A stretch of DNA of 64,000 nucleotides from the NCBI RefSeq assembly GCF_900111565.1, contig NZ_FOIK01000008.1:107770-171769 (forward strand), read 5' to 3'. Both the position numbers and the translations under genes were made by a program. The notes beneath the pieces are model-generated. The model did not search any database. It saw only the letters and a program-made list of their open reading frames with translations, and was not told the DNA's origin. The number at the start of each line of letters is the position of its first letter. Position 1 is the first letter of the stretch. This stretch comes from Paenibacillus sp. NFR01 (GTDB taxonomy: Bacteria; Bacillota; Bacilli; Paenibacillales; Paenibacillaceae). This document shows, in pieces, positions 1-9,226 of this stretch.

Positions 1-721
1 CCGTTATTTTATGAATAACAGGCATTTTCTGCATGTTTATGGACACCAACGCCGTTATTTGCTTGATTTTGGTGATTTTCGTTTGTTTCTACAGAAATAA
101 CGGCTCCTGGGTCCGTTAGTTTCAAAAATCACCGTTTTTTCTCCGAATAACGGCCCTGGTGTCCGTAACAAATTAGGCTAGCCGAGGAAATACCGATTCG
201 AACTATTCCGGCTGAAACGGATGAATTTCCAGAAGAACATTCGATTTCTCACAACAGGAATATTGGTCGGAGCTTCCCCTTTTCAGCGGGAATCCGGCTT
301 TTGCGGGTACTCCGTTTTCTGCCTCTCACCGATCCTTTTGCGGTTACTCCGTTTTCTGGCCTCCCCCATCCTTTCACGCGCACCACCAGCCATAATCCCT
401 TACAATTTAGCCTTCATTGTTTCTCTAGCCATGCTTTAATCACCCCGCACTCTGACCTCCTTGCCATACCCTGTCACCGCTTCAACTTCGCCTCCTCCTC
501 TGAACCTCCTCAACGGTATCCGGCCACTCAGTAGCTATACATTCCACTCAGGCCTCCGTAATTCTCTCTATATTTGAAAAATAGAACATGTGGACAGGCC
601 GGAAATCATTTTTATGAAAACGCTTAATTTTCTATTGCATGCCCTGGAAATCCTTGTTATAATCCGTTTGAAAAGGTTACCAAAAATTCTGGCTGACAGA
701 ACGCAGAAAGAAGAAGGCAAG
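1..721. repeat. Gene-free left edge with ATAACGG-type and direct repeats
   Basis: No convincing gene is visible here. Short CCGTTATT elements occur at 1-8 and 52-60 and the inverted form AATAACGG at 96-103 and 146-153, together with related gtCCGT words at 112 and 162. A separate direct repeat of about 25 bases (cttttgcggNtactccgttttctg) lies at 298-322 and 335-359. Reading frames of 72 and 77 codons cover the second repeat but have no ribosome binding site and look non-coding. Such repeated words between genes suggest a dispersed intergenic element. Confidence 0.5.
615..628 (+). promoter_or_regulatory. Possible cre or LacI-family operator
   Basis: TGAAAACGCTTAAT matches the catabolite-responsive consensus TGWNANCGNTNWCA at 12 of 14 positions. 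It sits about 95 bases before the LacI-type regulator gene. It could bind CcpA or be an autoregulatory site. This is a sequence match only. Confidence 0.35.
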
Positions 722-1726
722 ATGAAAGCAACGATCCGAGATGTAGCACGGTTAGCCGAAGTATCCATCAGCACCGTATCGCGCGTCATGAACGCGCCCG
801 AGACCGTGGTAGCCTCGAAGAGAGACCGTGTCCTTGAGGCCATCCGGCAGCTGCAATATCAGCCGAATGCGTTCGCGCGGGCATTGATCTACAAAAAGTC
901 GTATACTCTGGGGCTTCTGATTCCGGACATCGAGAATCTTTATTACGCCGGAATTATCCGGGGCATGCAGGACGCCTGCAACAAGCTCGGCTACAGCCTG
1001 ATGATCTGCAACACCGACCGCGACAAGGACCGGCTCCTGTCGTACATCGACGCCTTTCACGAGAAGCAGGTGGACGGCATCGTGTTCGCAAGCGACATGC
1101 TGCATCCCGAGTATTACGAGAAGCTGACCGGCTGCCGGATTCCCTTCGTGCTGCTGTCCACCCATTCCTACGAATATGAGGTTCCAAGCATTGAAGTGGA
1201 TGACGAGGTGGCGGCCTACGACGCGGTGAAGTTTCTGATTGAGCTGGGGCATAAGGACATCGGCATGATCGGCTTCGGCCACCATCATTCCATCGCCGGC
1301 CCGCCGCGCTATCACGGCTTCGTCCGGGCGCTCACTGAAGCAGGGCTGGAGCATAACGCAGACCGCGTGAAAAACGCCGAACACCGCTACGAAGATGCTT
1401 ATCAGGCAGCACACGAGCTGTTTAGCGACACGCCTGGCCTGACCGCCGTATTCTGCGTGGCCGACGAATTCGCGATGGGCACGATCTCTTATCTGAAGGA
1501 CCGGGGCATCCTGGTTCCCGGGCAAGTATCGGTCATCGGATTCGACAACCTGCGGATGGCGAACATGTTCATCCCGAAGCTGACCACGATTGCCCAGCCG
1601 ATCTACCAGCTTGGCTACCGTGCCGCGGAGAAGCTGCATGAGCTGCTCTCCACCGGTGAAGTGGCGGTCCTTCGGGAGAAAATGCAGCACAAGCTGATTG
1701 TCCGGGAATCCTCCCGGGAACGGTAA
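722..1726 (+). CDS. LacI-family transcriptional regulator of the alpha-glucoside operon
   Basis: 334 residues, the usual LacI-family length. The N-terminal helix-turn-helix with hinge is clear (TIRDVARLAEVSISTVSRVMN, residues about 3-23, then QYQPNAFARAL). A periplasmic-binding-like sensor domain follows from about residue 60 (GLLIPDIENLYYAGIIRGM; VIGFDNLRMANMFIPKLTTI). The start at 722 is chosen because AGAAGGCAAG precedes it and the helix-turn-helix begins at once; an upstream in-frame ATG at 590 would add an unlikely tail. It precedes the sugar-uptake genes in the same direction, so it probably represses them, with an alpha-glucoside or its breakdown product as inducer (inference). Confidence 0.92.
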   Translation: MKATIRDVARLAEVSISTVSRVMNAPETVVASKRDRVLEAIRQLQYQPNAFARALIYKKSYTLGLLIPDIENLYYAGIIRGMQDACNKLGYSLMICNTDRDKDRLLSYIDAFHEKQVDGIVFASDMLHPEYYEKLTGCRIPFVLLSTHSYEYEVPSIEVDDEVAAYDAVKFLIELGHKDIGMIGFGHHHSIAGPPRYHGFVRALTEAGLEHNADRVKNAEHRYEDAYQAAHELFSDTPGLTAVFCVADEFAMGTISYLKDRGILVPGQVSVIGFDNLRMANMFIPKLTTIAQPIYQLGYRAAEKLHELLSTGEVAVLREKMQHKLIVRESSRER

Positions 1727-1821
1727 ACCACCCGGACCGGATGCAAGAATCTGATTTTCGGGATTCTTCCGGCACACTCTGAAAAGCTTTTCAGAACTTC
1801 TGTCCTACTTCACACTTTGCT

Positions 1822-1900
1822 TTGAATCAAGCTTATTTTCGCTATATTAAACTTTTTAGTGTACCAAACAAACTCGAAGCTCTAATTTAAACGTTATGTT
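1822..1900 (+). promoter_or_regulatory. Candidate promoter and operator for the sugar-uptake operon
   Basis: TTGAAT (1822-1827) and TATTAA (1845-1850) are 17 bases apart and could be -35 and -10 elements. Just downstream, TTTAAACGTTATGTT (1886-1900) contains the AACGTT core typical of LacI-family operators. The 413-base gap between the regulator and the binding-protein gene contains no other convincing coding sequence. Confidence 0.4.
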
Positions 1901-2139
1901 CTACTTCGAACTCCATGCACTATTCAAGCGCTATGACCTGCATCAACGTTCGGCTCCCATTCGAACTGTCCGCTGTTTTTACCGAAGCTTTTGAAAACCC
2001 TTACAAGGAGGTGATCCGGCTTACACGGGATACCGGCCCGGGCGGCCGGCGGCAAAACAGACCGGCGTACAACTGGTCGGCCTTACAACGATCTTCAGGC
2101 AGTCATTCTCAAAACCAATTAAAGGGGATGTATGGGAAG

Positions 2140-3555
2140 ATGAAAAAGAACACGGGACGCAAGTTCTCTACGCTGGCGGCGGTTGGCCTCTCGCTTTCGC
2201 TGCTGGCAACCGGCTGCGGCGGCAACAACAATAACAACGCGGCGGCGACCAATGCTCCGGCGGCGTCGGAGCCGGCGGCAGCCACCAACGCACCGGAAGC
2301 GACGACAGCCGCTGCGGCAAATACGCCGTTGGAGAAAGCGCTGAACGGCGAATATAAAGGCACCAAAGTGACGATGTTCGGCCCGTTCGTGGATGCCGAC
2401 CAGGTGAAGTTCGAAAAGAGCATCAAGGAATTTGAAGATAAAACGGGCATCGAAATTCAATACGAGGGCTCCAAGGAATTTGAAGCGACCATCAACGTCC
2501 GCGTAGACGGCGGCAATGCCCCAGATATCGCCGACTTCCCGCAGCCGGGTCTCCTGGCCTCGATTGCCAAAACCGGCAAGGTCATCGACCTGAACACGAT
2601 TCTGGATCCTGCCAAGCTGGAATCCAACTACAACAAGAGCTGGCTGGACATGGCGACAATGGACGGCGCAAGCGGCAAAATCATGGCCGGCATCTGGAAC
2701 CGCAGCAACGTGAAAAGTACCGTCTGGTATCCGAAGAAACAATTTGACGAAGCGGGCTATACCGTTCCGCAAACCTGGGATGAGCTGATGGCTCTTACCG
2801 AGCAAATTGCCAAAGACGGCGACCCGGCCTGGGCGATCGGCATCGAAAGCGGCGCGGCTACCGGCTGGGCGGCCACGGACTGGATCGAAAACATCATGCT
2901 GCGGACGACCACTCCGGAGAACTACGACAAGTGGGTAAAAGGCGAGCTTCCATTCACCTCGCCGGAGGTCAAGAACGCCGTTGAGATCATGTCGAAGATT
3001 TGGATGAACAAAGACTATGTCTACGGAGGCACCAAATCCATAGTGACTACCGCCTTCGGCGACGCGCCGAAGCCGATGTTCGACAACCCGCCGAAGGCCT
3101 GGTTCAATCTGATGGGCAACTTCATCACCAGCTTCTTCCCGGAAACCGCCAAGGTTGACGAAGACTACGACTGGTTCTATCTGCCTCCGATCGACGAGCA
3201 ATACGGCAAACCGGTGCTCGTAGCAGGCGACATTTACGCGATGTTCAACGACCGTCCGGAAGTGCGGGCCGTCATGGAATTCTTCACGACCGGGGAATCG
3301 ATCAAGAGCTGGGTACAGTCGGGCGGCGTGATCGCGCCGATGAACGACGCTTCCCTCGACTGGTATCAATCCGAATCCGACCGCCGCATGGCGCAATTGG
3401 TGCAGGATGCCACGACGCTGCGTTTTGACGGCTCGGACCTCATGCCAGGTAAAGTAGGCGCAGGCAGCTTCTGGAAAGGCATGACCGACTACGTCAGCGG
3501 CACCGCTACGCTGGACCAGGCGCTGGAGCAAATTCAAAAAGGCTGGAACAACTAA
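2140..3555 (+). CDS. ABC sugar-binding lipoprotein (AglE-like)
   Basis: Extracellular solute-binding protein, family 1, of 471 residues. It has a lipoprotein signal peptide ending in LLATGC, so Cys26 would be lipidated and the protein anchored outside the membrane. A low-complexity Asn/Ala/Pro/Thr linker follows, then the binding domain (GKVTMFGPFVDADQVKF-like start, FPQPG, WYPKKQFDEAGYTVPQTWDEL, WFNLMGNF). I chose the ATG at 2140 because AAAGGGG lies 12 bases upstream and the signal peptide starts there; the open frame extends upstream to 1915 but that part looks non-coding. It is the first structural gene of the operon. The neighbours suggest an alpha-glucoside ligand. Confidence 0.93.
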   Translation: MKKNTGRKFSTLAAVGLSLSLLATGCGGNNNNNAAATNAPAASEPAAATNAPEATTAAAANTPLEKALNGEYKGTKVTMFGPFVDADQVKFEKSIKEFEDKTGIEIQYEGSKEFEATINVRVDGGNAPDIADFPQPGLLASIAKTGKVIDLNTILDPAKLESNYNKSWLDMATMDGASGKIMAGIWNRSNVKSTVWYPKKQFDEAGYTVPQTWDELMALTEQIAKDGDPAWAIGIESGAATGWAATDWIENIMLRTTTPENYDKWVKGELPFTSPEVKNAVEIMSKIWMNKDYVYGGTKSIVTTAFGDAPKPMFDNPPKAWFNLMGNFITSFFPETAKVDEDYDWFYLPPIDEQYGKPVLVAGDIYAMFNDRPEVRAVMEFFTTGESIKSWVQSGGVIAPMNDASLDWYQSESDRRMAQLVQDATTLRFDGSDLMPGKVGAGSFWKGMTDYVSGTATLDQALEQIQKGWNN

Positions 3556-3569
3556 CCGGCAAGCCAAAC

Positions 3570-3604
3570 AAGGGGCGGCAGACATTTAGGGCTCCGCCCC
3601 TTTT
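3570..3604 (+). terminator. Intra-operon hairpin after the binding-protein gene
   Basis: AAGGGGCGG (3570-3578) pairs with CCGCCCCTT (3594-3602) and is followed by TTTT. It lies between the binding-protein and first permease genes and probably lets only part of transcription continue, giving more binding protein than permease. Confidence 0.7.
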
Positions 3605-3640
3605 GCTTAGTGAAGAGCCATTTATTTAGGAGGAGCGCAT

Positions 3641-4723
3641 ATGGGGACAAAAGCCAAGCCGGGAATCAGCATGCGGGCCGTTTTGATATCCCTGGGCACA
3701 TTGCTGGCTAATATAGCGGTCAACGGCCTGATTTTCCTGTTTTTCCGGGATTCGACGCTGAATCCACTGGTGACTGCGGTGCTTGCCGTATTGTGGGGCG
3801 TCGTCGGCGTCTATCTTATTTACTATACGCTGACCTATGCCGCCGAGCAGTATCCCGACGAGATCCGCCGCCGGATTTTGCCGTTCGTCTTCGTGGGGCC
3901 GGCGGTGCTTCTGCTGGGCTGGCTGCTTGTGCTTCCGGCGCTGCGAACGCTGTATTTAAGCTTCTTCAACGCTTCATCCGACAAATTCGTCGGGTTGGCC
4001 AACTACGGCGCGATCTTTAGCGACCGGCTGCTCGGCACGGCGCTGCGCAACAATCTGCTTTGGGTTTTTGTCGGCACCTTCGCCTGCGTCGCTTTCGGCC
4101 TCCTGATCGCTATTCTGGCCGACCGCAGCAGTTATGAACGTATTGCCAAATCCATTATATTCATGCCGATGGCCATTTCTTTTGTCGCCGCCGGCGTCAT
4201 CTGGAAGTTCATCTACTATTATCAGCCGGGCGATGAGCAGATCGGTCTGCTGAACGCCATCGTCACCTTCTTCGGCGGAGAGCCTCAGGCGTGGACCAGC
4301 ATGATCCAGCCATGGAACAACTTTTTCCTTATCCTGATTCTCATCTGGATGCAGACCGGCTTTGCCATGGTCATCTTCTCGGCAGCGATCAAAGGTGTAC
4401 CGGAAGATATTCTTGAAGCGGCGCGGGTCGACGGCTCCGGTGAAATCCGCATTTTTTTCCAAATCATCATTCCGTTTATCTCCACCACCATACTGACGGT
4501 TACTACAACGATCATTGTCTTCACGCTGAAAATATTTGACGTCGTCATGGTCATGACGGGCGGTCAATACGATACGGAGGTTGTCGCGACGCAATTCTAC
4601 CGGCAGTTCTTCATGTACCGCAACTTCGGCTACGGCTCGACGCTGGCTATCGTGCTGCTGATCGCGGTGCTGCCCGTCATTCTCATCAATCTGCGGCAGT
4701 TCCGCAAGCAGGGGGGATTCTAA
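3641..4723 (+). CDS. ABC sugar permease, first subunit (AglF/MalF type)
   Basis: 360-residue inner-membrane permease. Two N-terminal membrane segments (about 10-31 and 41-62) precede the conserved domain, whose first segment is near residue 82-105. The EAA loop, which docks the ATPase, reads EAARVDGSGEIRIFFQIIIP near residue 260. AGGAGG stands 7 bases before the ATG. The stop codon directly abuts the next start, so the two permeases are translationally coupled. It should form the channel with the second permease and use a shared MsmX-type ATPase, because none is encoded nearby (inference). Confidence 0.92.
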   Translation: MGTKAKPGISMRAVLISLGTLLANIAVNGLIFLFFRDSTLNPLVTAVLAVLWGVVGVYLIYYTLTYAAEQYPDEIRRRILPFVFVGPAVLLLGWLLVLPALRTLYLSFFNASSDKFVGLANYGAIFSDRLLGTALRNNLLWVFVGTFACVAFGLLIAILADRSSYERIAKSIIFMPMAISFVAAGVIWKFIYYYQPGDEQIGLLNAIVTFFGGEPQAWTSMIQPWNNFFLILILIWMQTGFAMVIFSAAIKGVPEDILEAARVDGSGEIRIFFQIIIPFISTTILTVTTTIIVFTLKIFDVVMVMTGGQYDTEVVATQFYRQFFMYRNFGYGSTLAIVLLIAVLPVILINLRQFRKQGGF

Positions 4724-5818
4724 ATGGCCGGTTCCAAGAAAAGAAAAGGCGGTAAAACCGTCGTCAATCTCGTGCTTGGCGTCATCTGCCTGATCTGGCT
4801 GATCCCGACGTTCGGCTTGCTCGTCTCCTCCTTCCGCCCGGCGGCGGACATTCTGGAGACCGGATGGTGGAAGGTGTTCCCGCATCAGGAATGGACGGCG
4901 TCGGGCGACGTCATCCAGCTCTCCAAAGACGTCGATTTGCGGCAGCCGATCGAAGTGAACGGCAAAACCTACTCCGACGATCAGCTTAAAGCCGGCGTCA
5001 TGCAGGACGGCAAGCAGCTGATGTGGGAAAACCGCCGGGCCCGCACCATCAGCGTGCAAAAAGAAGGCTGGGTCACCAAACCTGACCTTACCCTCGATAA
5101 CTACAAAAACGTGCTCTCCGGCAAGGAATACAAATTGAAAAATGCCGACGGCAGCGAAGAGGTGCAAAAGGGCAGCGGACTCTCACAAGCGTTCTGGAAT
5201 ACGCTCACCATTGCCGTTCCGGCGACGGTTATCCCGATCCTGATCGCTTCCTTCGCTGCGTATGCTTTCGCCTGGCTGCGGTTCCCGGGCCGCAAAACGA
5301 TGTTCGTCACCATCATCGCAATGCTGGTCATCCCGCTTCAGGTCGCGCTGATTCCGGTGCTGAAGGATTACACGGCGCTCAGCCTGAACGGCAGCTACCT
5401 CGGTATCTGGCTCGCGCATACCGCCTTCGGCCTGCCTCTGGTTACGTATTTTATGTATAACTTTATCAGCCAGCTGCCCAAGGATTTATTCGAATCCGCC
5501 TTTATCGACGGGGCGAGCCATTTCACCATCTTCAGCCGGCTCATTCTCCCGCTTTCGGTTCCGGCGCTGGCTTCCATCGGCATCTTCCAGTTCCTGTGGG
5601 TCTGGAACGATTATCTGGTTTCGCTGATCTTCATCGGCAACCAGCCGGATGTCCAGGTCATGTCGATGAAGATCGCCGATCTTGTCGGTTCCCGCGGCAA
5701 CGACTGGCATCTGCTTACTTCCGCAGCGTTTATTTCGATGCTGATGCCGCTGGCGATTTTTTTCCTGCTGCAAAAGTATTTCGTCCGAGGACTGATGGGC
5801 GGCTCGGTCAAAGGCTGA
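4724..5818 (+). CDS. ABC sugar permease, second subunit with large extracytoplasmic loop (AglG type)
   Basis: 364 residues, longer than the usual 270-300 for MalG-type permeases. After the first membrane segment (about 14-34) comes an insertion of about 100 residues (roughly 40-145, including DLRQPIEVNGKTYSDDQLKA) before the transport domain. AglG proteins of alpha-glucoside transporters have a similar inserted loop. The EAA-like loop FIDGASHFTIFSRLILPLSV is near residue 260-280. Its ATG follows the TAA of the preceding gene with no gap. Confidence 0.92.
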   Translation: MAGSKKRKGGKTVVNLVLGVICLIWLIPTFGLLVSSFRPAADILETGWWKVFPHQEWTASGDVIQLSKDVDLRQPIEVNGKTYSDDQLKAGVMQDGKQLMWENRRARTISVQKEGWVTKPDLTLDNYKNVLSGKEYKLKNADGSEEVQKGSGLSQAFWNTLTIAVPATVIPILIASFAAYAFAWLRFPGRKTMFVTIIAMLVIPLQVALIPVLKDYTALSLNGSYLGIWLAHTAFGLPLVTYFMYNFISQLPKDLFESAFIDGASHFTIFSRLILPLSVPALASIGIFQFLWVWNDYLVSLIFIGNQPDVQVMSMKIADLVGSRGNDWHLLTSAAFISMLMPLAIFFLLQKYFVRGLMGGSVKG

Positions 5819-5911
5819 TCCGCGCGTCCTCACCCGCATCCACCGCTTAACCGCTGCCACATCTATCAACAGGCGGGGACAGACCGCCGTGCAAAGGAGT
5901 CCGGAGTATCC

Positions 5912-8257
5912 ATGAAAATGAAACCCTACGTCCATCCTAAGCCGCTGTATCCGTACCGGGAATGGAGCCTGGAGGAAGAGCATTATACCGACGAGGACAA
6001 TCAGCGGAGCGAAAGCGTATTTGCCATCGGTAACGGGTATATCGGGATGCGCGGCAATTTCGAGGAAGGTTACCACGGCAAGCTGGGCAAATCGGTCAAC
6101 GGCAATTATCTGAACGGGTTTTACGACGCCGAACCGATCCATTATCCCGAGGGCGCGTACGGCTATCCGGATTGGAACCAGTCCATGCTGAACGTCACCG
6201 ATGCCCGTAAAATCAGCTTGTCCGTCATGGGGCATGCCTTCCATTTGAATACCGGCACACTGCATCAGTATAAACGCTCGCTCGATATGCAAGGTGGCTT
6301 TCTGCGCCGCGAGATCGACTGGGAATCGCCGGGCGGACAACGCCTGCGCCTCCGGATCACCCGCCTGACGGCATTTGGCAACAAACATCTGGCGGCCATC
6401 CGTTATGAGGTGACGGCGCTGGGCTTTGCCGGCGAGGTCGTCATCGCTTCCGCGATGGACGGACGCATCGCCCGGCCGCCGGCGACGAACGACCCGCGGC
6501 TCGGGTCAGGGAGCGAGCTGCCCCATCTCCTGGCAGAGGACATGGCGCATGAGGACGGCTTCGCATGGATGCGGCAGCGGACCCGGAATACCCGGTTCGC
6601 GCTGCTGACGGGAATGAGCCATCAGCTCGTGTCCCCTGCCCGCGGCGAACAGGAATATGCTGCCGAAGGCGAGGCGTTGACCTGCCGGTTCCGCATCCAC
6701 CTTAACGACGGCGAGACTGCCGTCCTGACGAAATACATCAGTTATCATACATCGAGGGATTACCCGGAGGAAGAGCTGCTGCCGCGGACGGAAACGCTGC
6801 TGCGCGAAGCGGCGGAAGCCGGCTTTGAGGCGCTACTGGCGGAGCAGCGGGCTTATCTGGATGATTTCTGGGCCCGGGCCGACGTCGAGATTACAGGCGA
6901 CCCCTCCTTGCAGCAGGGTATCCGCTTCAATGCGTTCCAGCTACTGCAGTCGGTCGGCCGCGACGGCATGACCAACATCGGCGCCAAAGGACTGACCGGG
7001 GACGGGTATGAAGGCCACTATTTCTGGGATACGGAATTGTATATGCTGCCCTTCTTCACGTTCACCCGGCCAGATATCGCCCGGTCGCTGCTCGAGTTCC
7101 GCTACCGGACGCTTGGCCCGGCCCGCGAGCGCGCGGCGACGCTGTCGCAGCGCGGCGCGCTCTACCCGTGGCGGACGATCGACGGGCCGGAGAACTCCGC
7201 CTACTTCCCGGCCGGCACGGCACAGGCTCATATCAATGCAGACATTGCTTACGCCATCCGCCAATATGTACTGGCGACCGGCGATACCGGCTTTCTCGTT
7301 GCCCAAGGCGCGGAAATCCTGTTCGAGACGTCGCGGTTCTGGGCCGATCTCGGGTTCTTCAATCCGGAACGCGACGGTGCCTTCTGCATCCATGGGGTGA
7401 CCGGACCGGACGAATATACGGCGATCGTGAACAATAATGCCTATACGAACCTGATGGTGCGCTGCCAGCTGGAGTACGCCGCCGAGACGGCCGACCTGCT
7501 CCGGGAATCCTATCCCGCAGATTATGCGAACCTTGCCCGGCGGATCGGCTTGAAGGACGAAGAGATTGAACTGTGGCGCAAGGCGGCGGCGCGCATGTTC
7601 ATCCCCGTGGATGAACAGCGGGGCATCATCGCCCAGGATGATGCTTTCCTGCTCAAAAAACGCTGGGACTTCGATAACGTTCCCGCGGATAAGTATCCGC
7701 TCCTGCTGCATTTTCATCCGCTTGTCATCTACCGGCATCAGGTGCTGAAGCAGGCCGATGTCGTACTCGCCCTGTTCCTGCTCGGCGAATGGTTCACACC
7801 CGAGGAGAAACGGCGCAATTATCAGTATTATGAGCCGCTGACGACCCACGACTCTTCGTTATCGCCTTGTATCCACAGCATCATGTCGGCGGAGCTGGGC
7901 GATCTGGAGAGCGCCTACGGGTATTTCGACCGCACGGTCCGGATGGACCTGGACGACATCAACCGCAACGCTAAGGACGGGCTGCATACCGCAGCCATGG
8001 CCGGCTCGTGGATGTCGATCGTGAACGGCTTCGGCGGCCTGCGGCTGCATAGCGGCAAACTGTCGTTCCAGCCGCGTCTGCCGGAACGGTGGGACAGCTG
8101 CCGGTTCCGGATTGCCTTCCGCGGCGGTCTGCTGGAGGTCGGCATCTTCCGGAACAAGGTGCGTTATTCGCTCCTTGAAGGCGATTCCCTGGAGCTGCTG
8201 CATGCCGGCAAACCGCTGACGCTCGCTGCCGGCGAAACAACGGTGCTGGCGCTTTAG
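5912..8257 (+). CDS. GH65 disaccharide phosphorylase (maltose/kojibiose/nigerose type)
   Basis: 781 residues, the normal size for glycoside hydrolase family 65. It has the N-terminal super-sandwich start (SVFAIGNGYIGMRGNFEEG), the substrate-site segment GDGYEGHYFWDTELYMLPFF, and the catalytic motif GVTGPDEYTAIVNNNAY, in which Glu501 aligns with the general acid. The enzyme would split an imported alpha-glucobiose with phosphate, giving beta-glucose 1-phosphate and glucose in the cytoplasm. Whether the substrate is maltose, trehalose, kojibiose or nigerose cannot be read from the sequence. AAAGGAGT lies 12 bases before the ATG. A beta-phosphoglucomutase gene, often a partner, is not in the window. 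Confidence 0.93.
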   Translation: MKMKPYVHPKPLYPYREWSLEEEHYTDEDNQRSESVFAIGNGYIGMRGNFEEGYHGKLGKSVNGNYLNGFYDAEPIHYPEGAYGYPDWNQSMLNVTDARKISLSVMGHAFHLNTGTLHQYKRSLDMQGGFLRREIDWESPGGQRLRLRITRLTAFGNKHLAAIRYEVTALGFAGEVVIASAMDGRIARPPATNDPRLGSGSELPHLLAEDMAHEDGFAWMRQRTRNTRFALLTGMSHQLVSPARGEQEYAAEGEALTCRFRIHLNDGETAVLTKYISYHTSRDYPEEELLPRTETLLREAAEAGFEALLAEQRAYLDDFWARADVEITGDPSLQQGIRFNAFQLLQSVGRDGMTNIGAKGLTGDGYEGHYFWDTELYMLPFFTFTRPDIARSLLEFRYRTLGPARERAATLSQRGALYPWRTIDGPENSAYFPAGTAQAHINADIAYAIRQYVLATGDTGFLVAQGAEILFETSRFWADLGFFNPERDGAFCIHGVTGPDEYTAIVNNNAYTNLMVRCQLEYAAETADLLRESYPADYANLARRIGLKDEEIELWRKAAARMFIPVDEQRGIIAQDDAFLLKKRWDFDNVPADKYPLLLHFHPLVIYRHQVLKQADVVLALFLLGEWFTPEEKRRNYQYYEPLTTHDSSLSPCIHSIMSAELGDLESAYGYFDRTVRMDLDDINRNAKDGLHTAAMAGSWMSIVNGFGGLRLHSGKLSFQPRLPERWDSCRFRIAFRGGLLEVGIFRNKVRYSLLEGDSLELLHAGKPLTLAAGETTVLAL

Positions 8258-8275
8258 GCCACCAGCTTCATAAAT

Positions 8276-8318
8276 AAAGGCGCGGCGCTTCCCTTCGGGA
8301 AGGCGCTGCGCCTTTTTC
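8276..8318 (+). terminator. Terminator of the sugar operon
   Basis: A long GC-rich hairpin (AAGGCGCGGCGCTTCCC, loop TTCG, matching right arm) ends in TTTTT directly after the GH65 gene. Confidence 0.9.
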
Positions 8319-8332
8319 CGTAGCAGAACCGC

Positions 8333-9055
8333 TCACCATGGCCACGGATTCCCGTCCAGGTCTAAATAAGCCGGCTCATCGCCTATATATTGTTTATGCT
8401 TCAGGACCAGGCCGACCACTTTATAAGCGGATTCCTCAGGCGTTATAGGTGCCTCTGCATCCACCTCGCCATGCATGTAAGTTTGCAGCCAGCCGGGATG
8501 AAACACCATGACCTGTCCGCCCATATTTTTAATGTGGTTATGAATCAGGGAAGATTGCATATTTAGCGCCGCTTTGGACATGCAGTAGCCGTACATATTG
8601 ATCCGCTGGTTGCGGCCGATGCTGCCTGCTTCGGAAGAAATATTGACGATCAGCTTCTGCCTGCCCATCATCAGGAGGCCCATCATGGCGTTGCTGACAC
8701 GCAAAGCGCCCAGCGTGTTGACATTGTACACCTCCGCCATCGCATTCACGTCCATATCGACGAGCAGCGTCGCACAGTCCGACTTGTGCAGAATTCCCGC
8801 GTTGTTAATGACCAGATCGACATGCCCCGTGCTGCCGGCGATGCTCCGTACTGCCTGTTTCACACTTTCGCTGCTTCCGATATCCAGCGGGATAAGATGA
8901 AGGCGTTCCTCATAAGCCTCCTTAAGCGTTTGCAGCTGCAGAGACAACGCGTCATATTTTCCGGCAAATACCGTGTACTTGTTCTCCAGGAGAACGCGCG
9001 TCAGAAAAAAGCCCAGGCCACGGTCCGCACCGGTAACAACAGCAACCCTCTTCAA
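8333..9055 (-). CDS. Short-chain dehydrogenase/reductase (carbonyl-reductase type)
   Basis: 240 residues. Classical SDR features are present: the NADP-binding TGADRGLG motif near residues 8-15, NNAG (VINNAGIL) near 83, the catalytic Ser in NISSEAGS and the YGYCMSK Tyr/Lys pair near 150-155. I place the start at a TTG at 9055 because GGAGGTG stands 7 bases before it and the protein then begins MKRVAVVTGADRG. An upstream ATG at 9082 would add nine residues. Overall it resembles carbonyl-reductase-type SDRs, but the substrate is unknown. It is divergent from ytxJ. Confidence 0.88.
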   Translation of the reverse strand: MKRVAVVTGADRGLGFFLTRVLLENKYTVFAGKYDALSLQLQTLKEAYEERLHLIPLDIGSSESVKQAVRSIAGSTGHVDLVINNAGILHKSDCATLLVDMDVNAMAEVYNVNTLGALRVSNAMMGLLMMGRQKLIVNISSEAGSIGRNQRINMYGYCMSKAALNMQSSLIHNHIKNMGGQVMVFHPGWLQTYMHGEVDAEAPITPEESAYKVVGLVLKHKQYIGDEPAYLDLDGNPWPW

Positions 9056-9161
9056 AACAAACACCTCCAACGCCGGCTTCAATTGTCAATTCCCTCTCAC
9101 CTTAGCATGGCACCCCGTCATTTACAATGCGGCACATTGCAGGTTTTAGGTTCAACTACTT

Positions 9162-9189
9162 TTGTTTTAATTTTGAACTATGTTACAAT
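9162..9189 (+). promoter_or_regulatory. Promoter candidate for ytxJ
   Basis: TTGTTT and TACAAT are 16 bases apart, about 38 bases before the ytxJ start. A strong AGAAAGGGG ribosome binding site follows at 9212-9220. Confidence 0.5.
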
Positions 9190-9226
9190 CAAGGCTCACG
9201 GAATAATTTCTAGAAAGGGGATTCCC

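Noticed and set aside
221..534. Two overlapping small frames near the left edge.
   Set aside because: No ribosome binding site, low-complexity content, and they cover a direct repeat.
1915..2139. N-terminal extension of the binding-protein frame.
   Set aside because: The extension lacks signal-peptide features. The lipoprotein signal begins at 2140.
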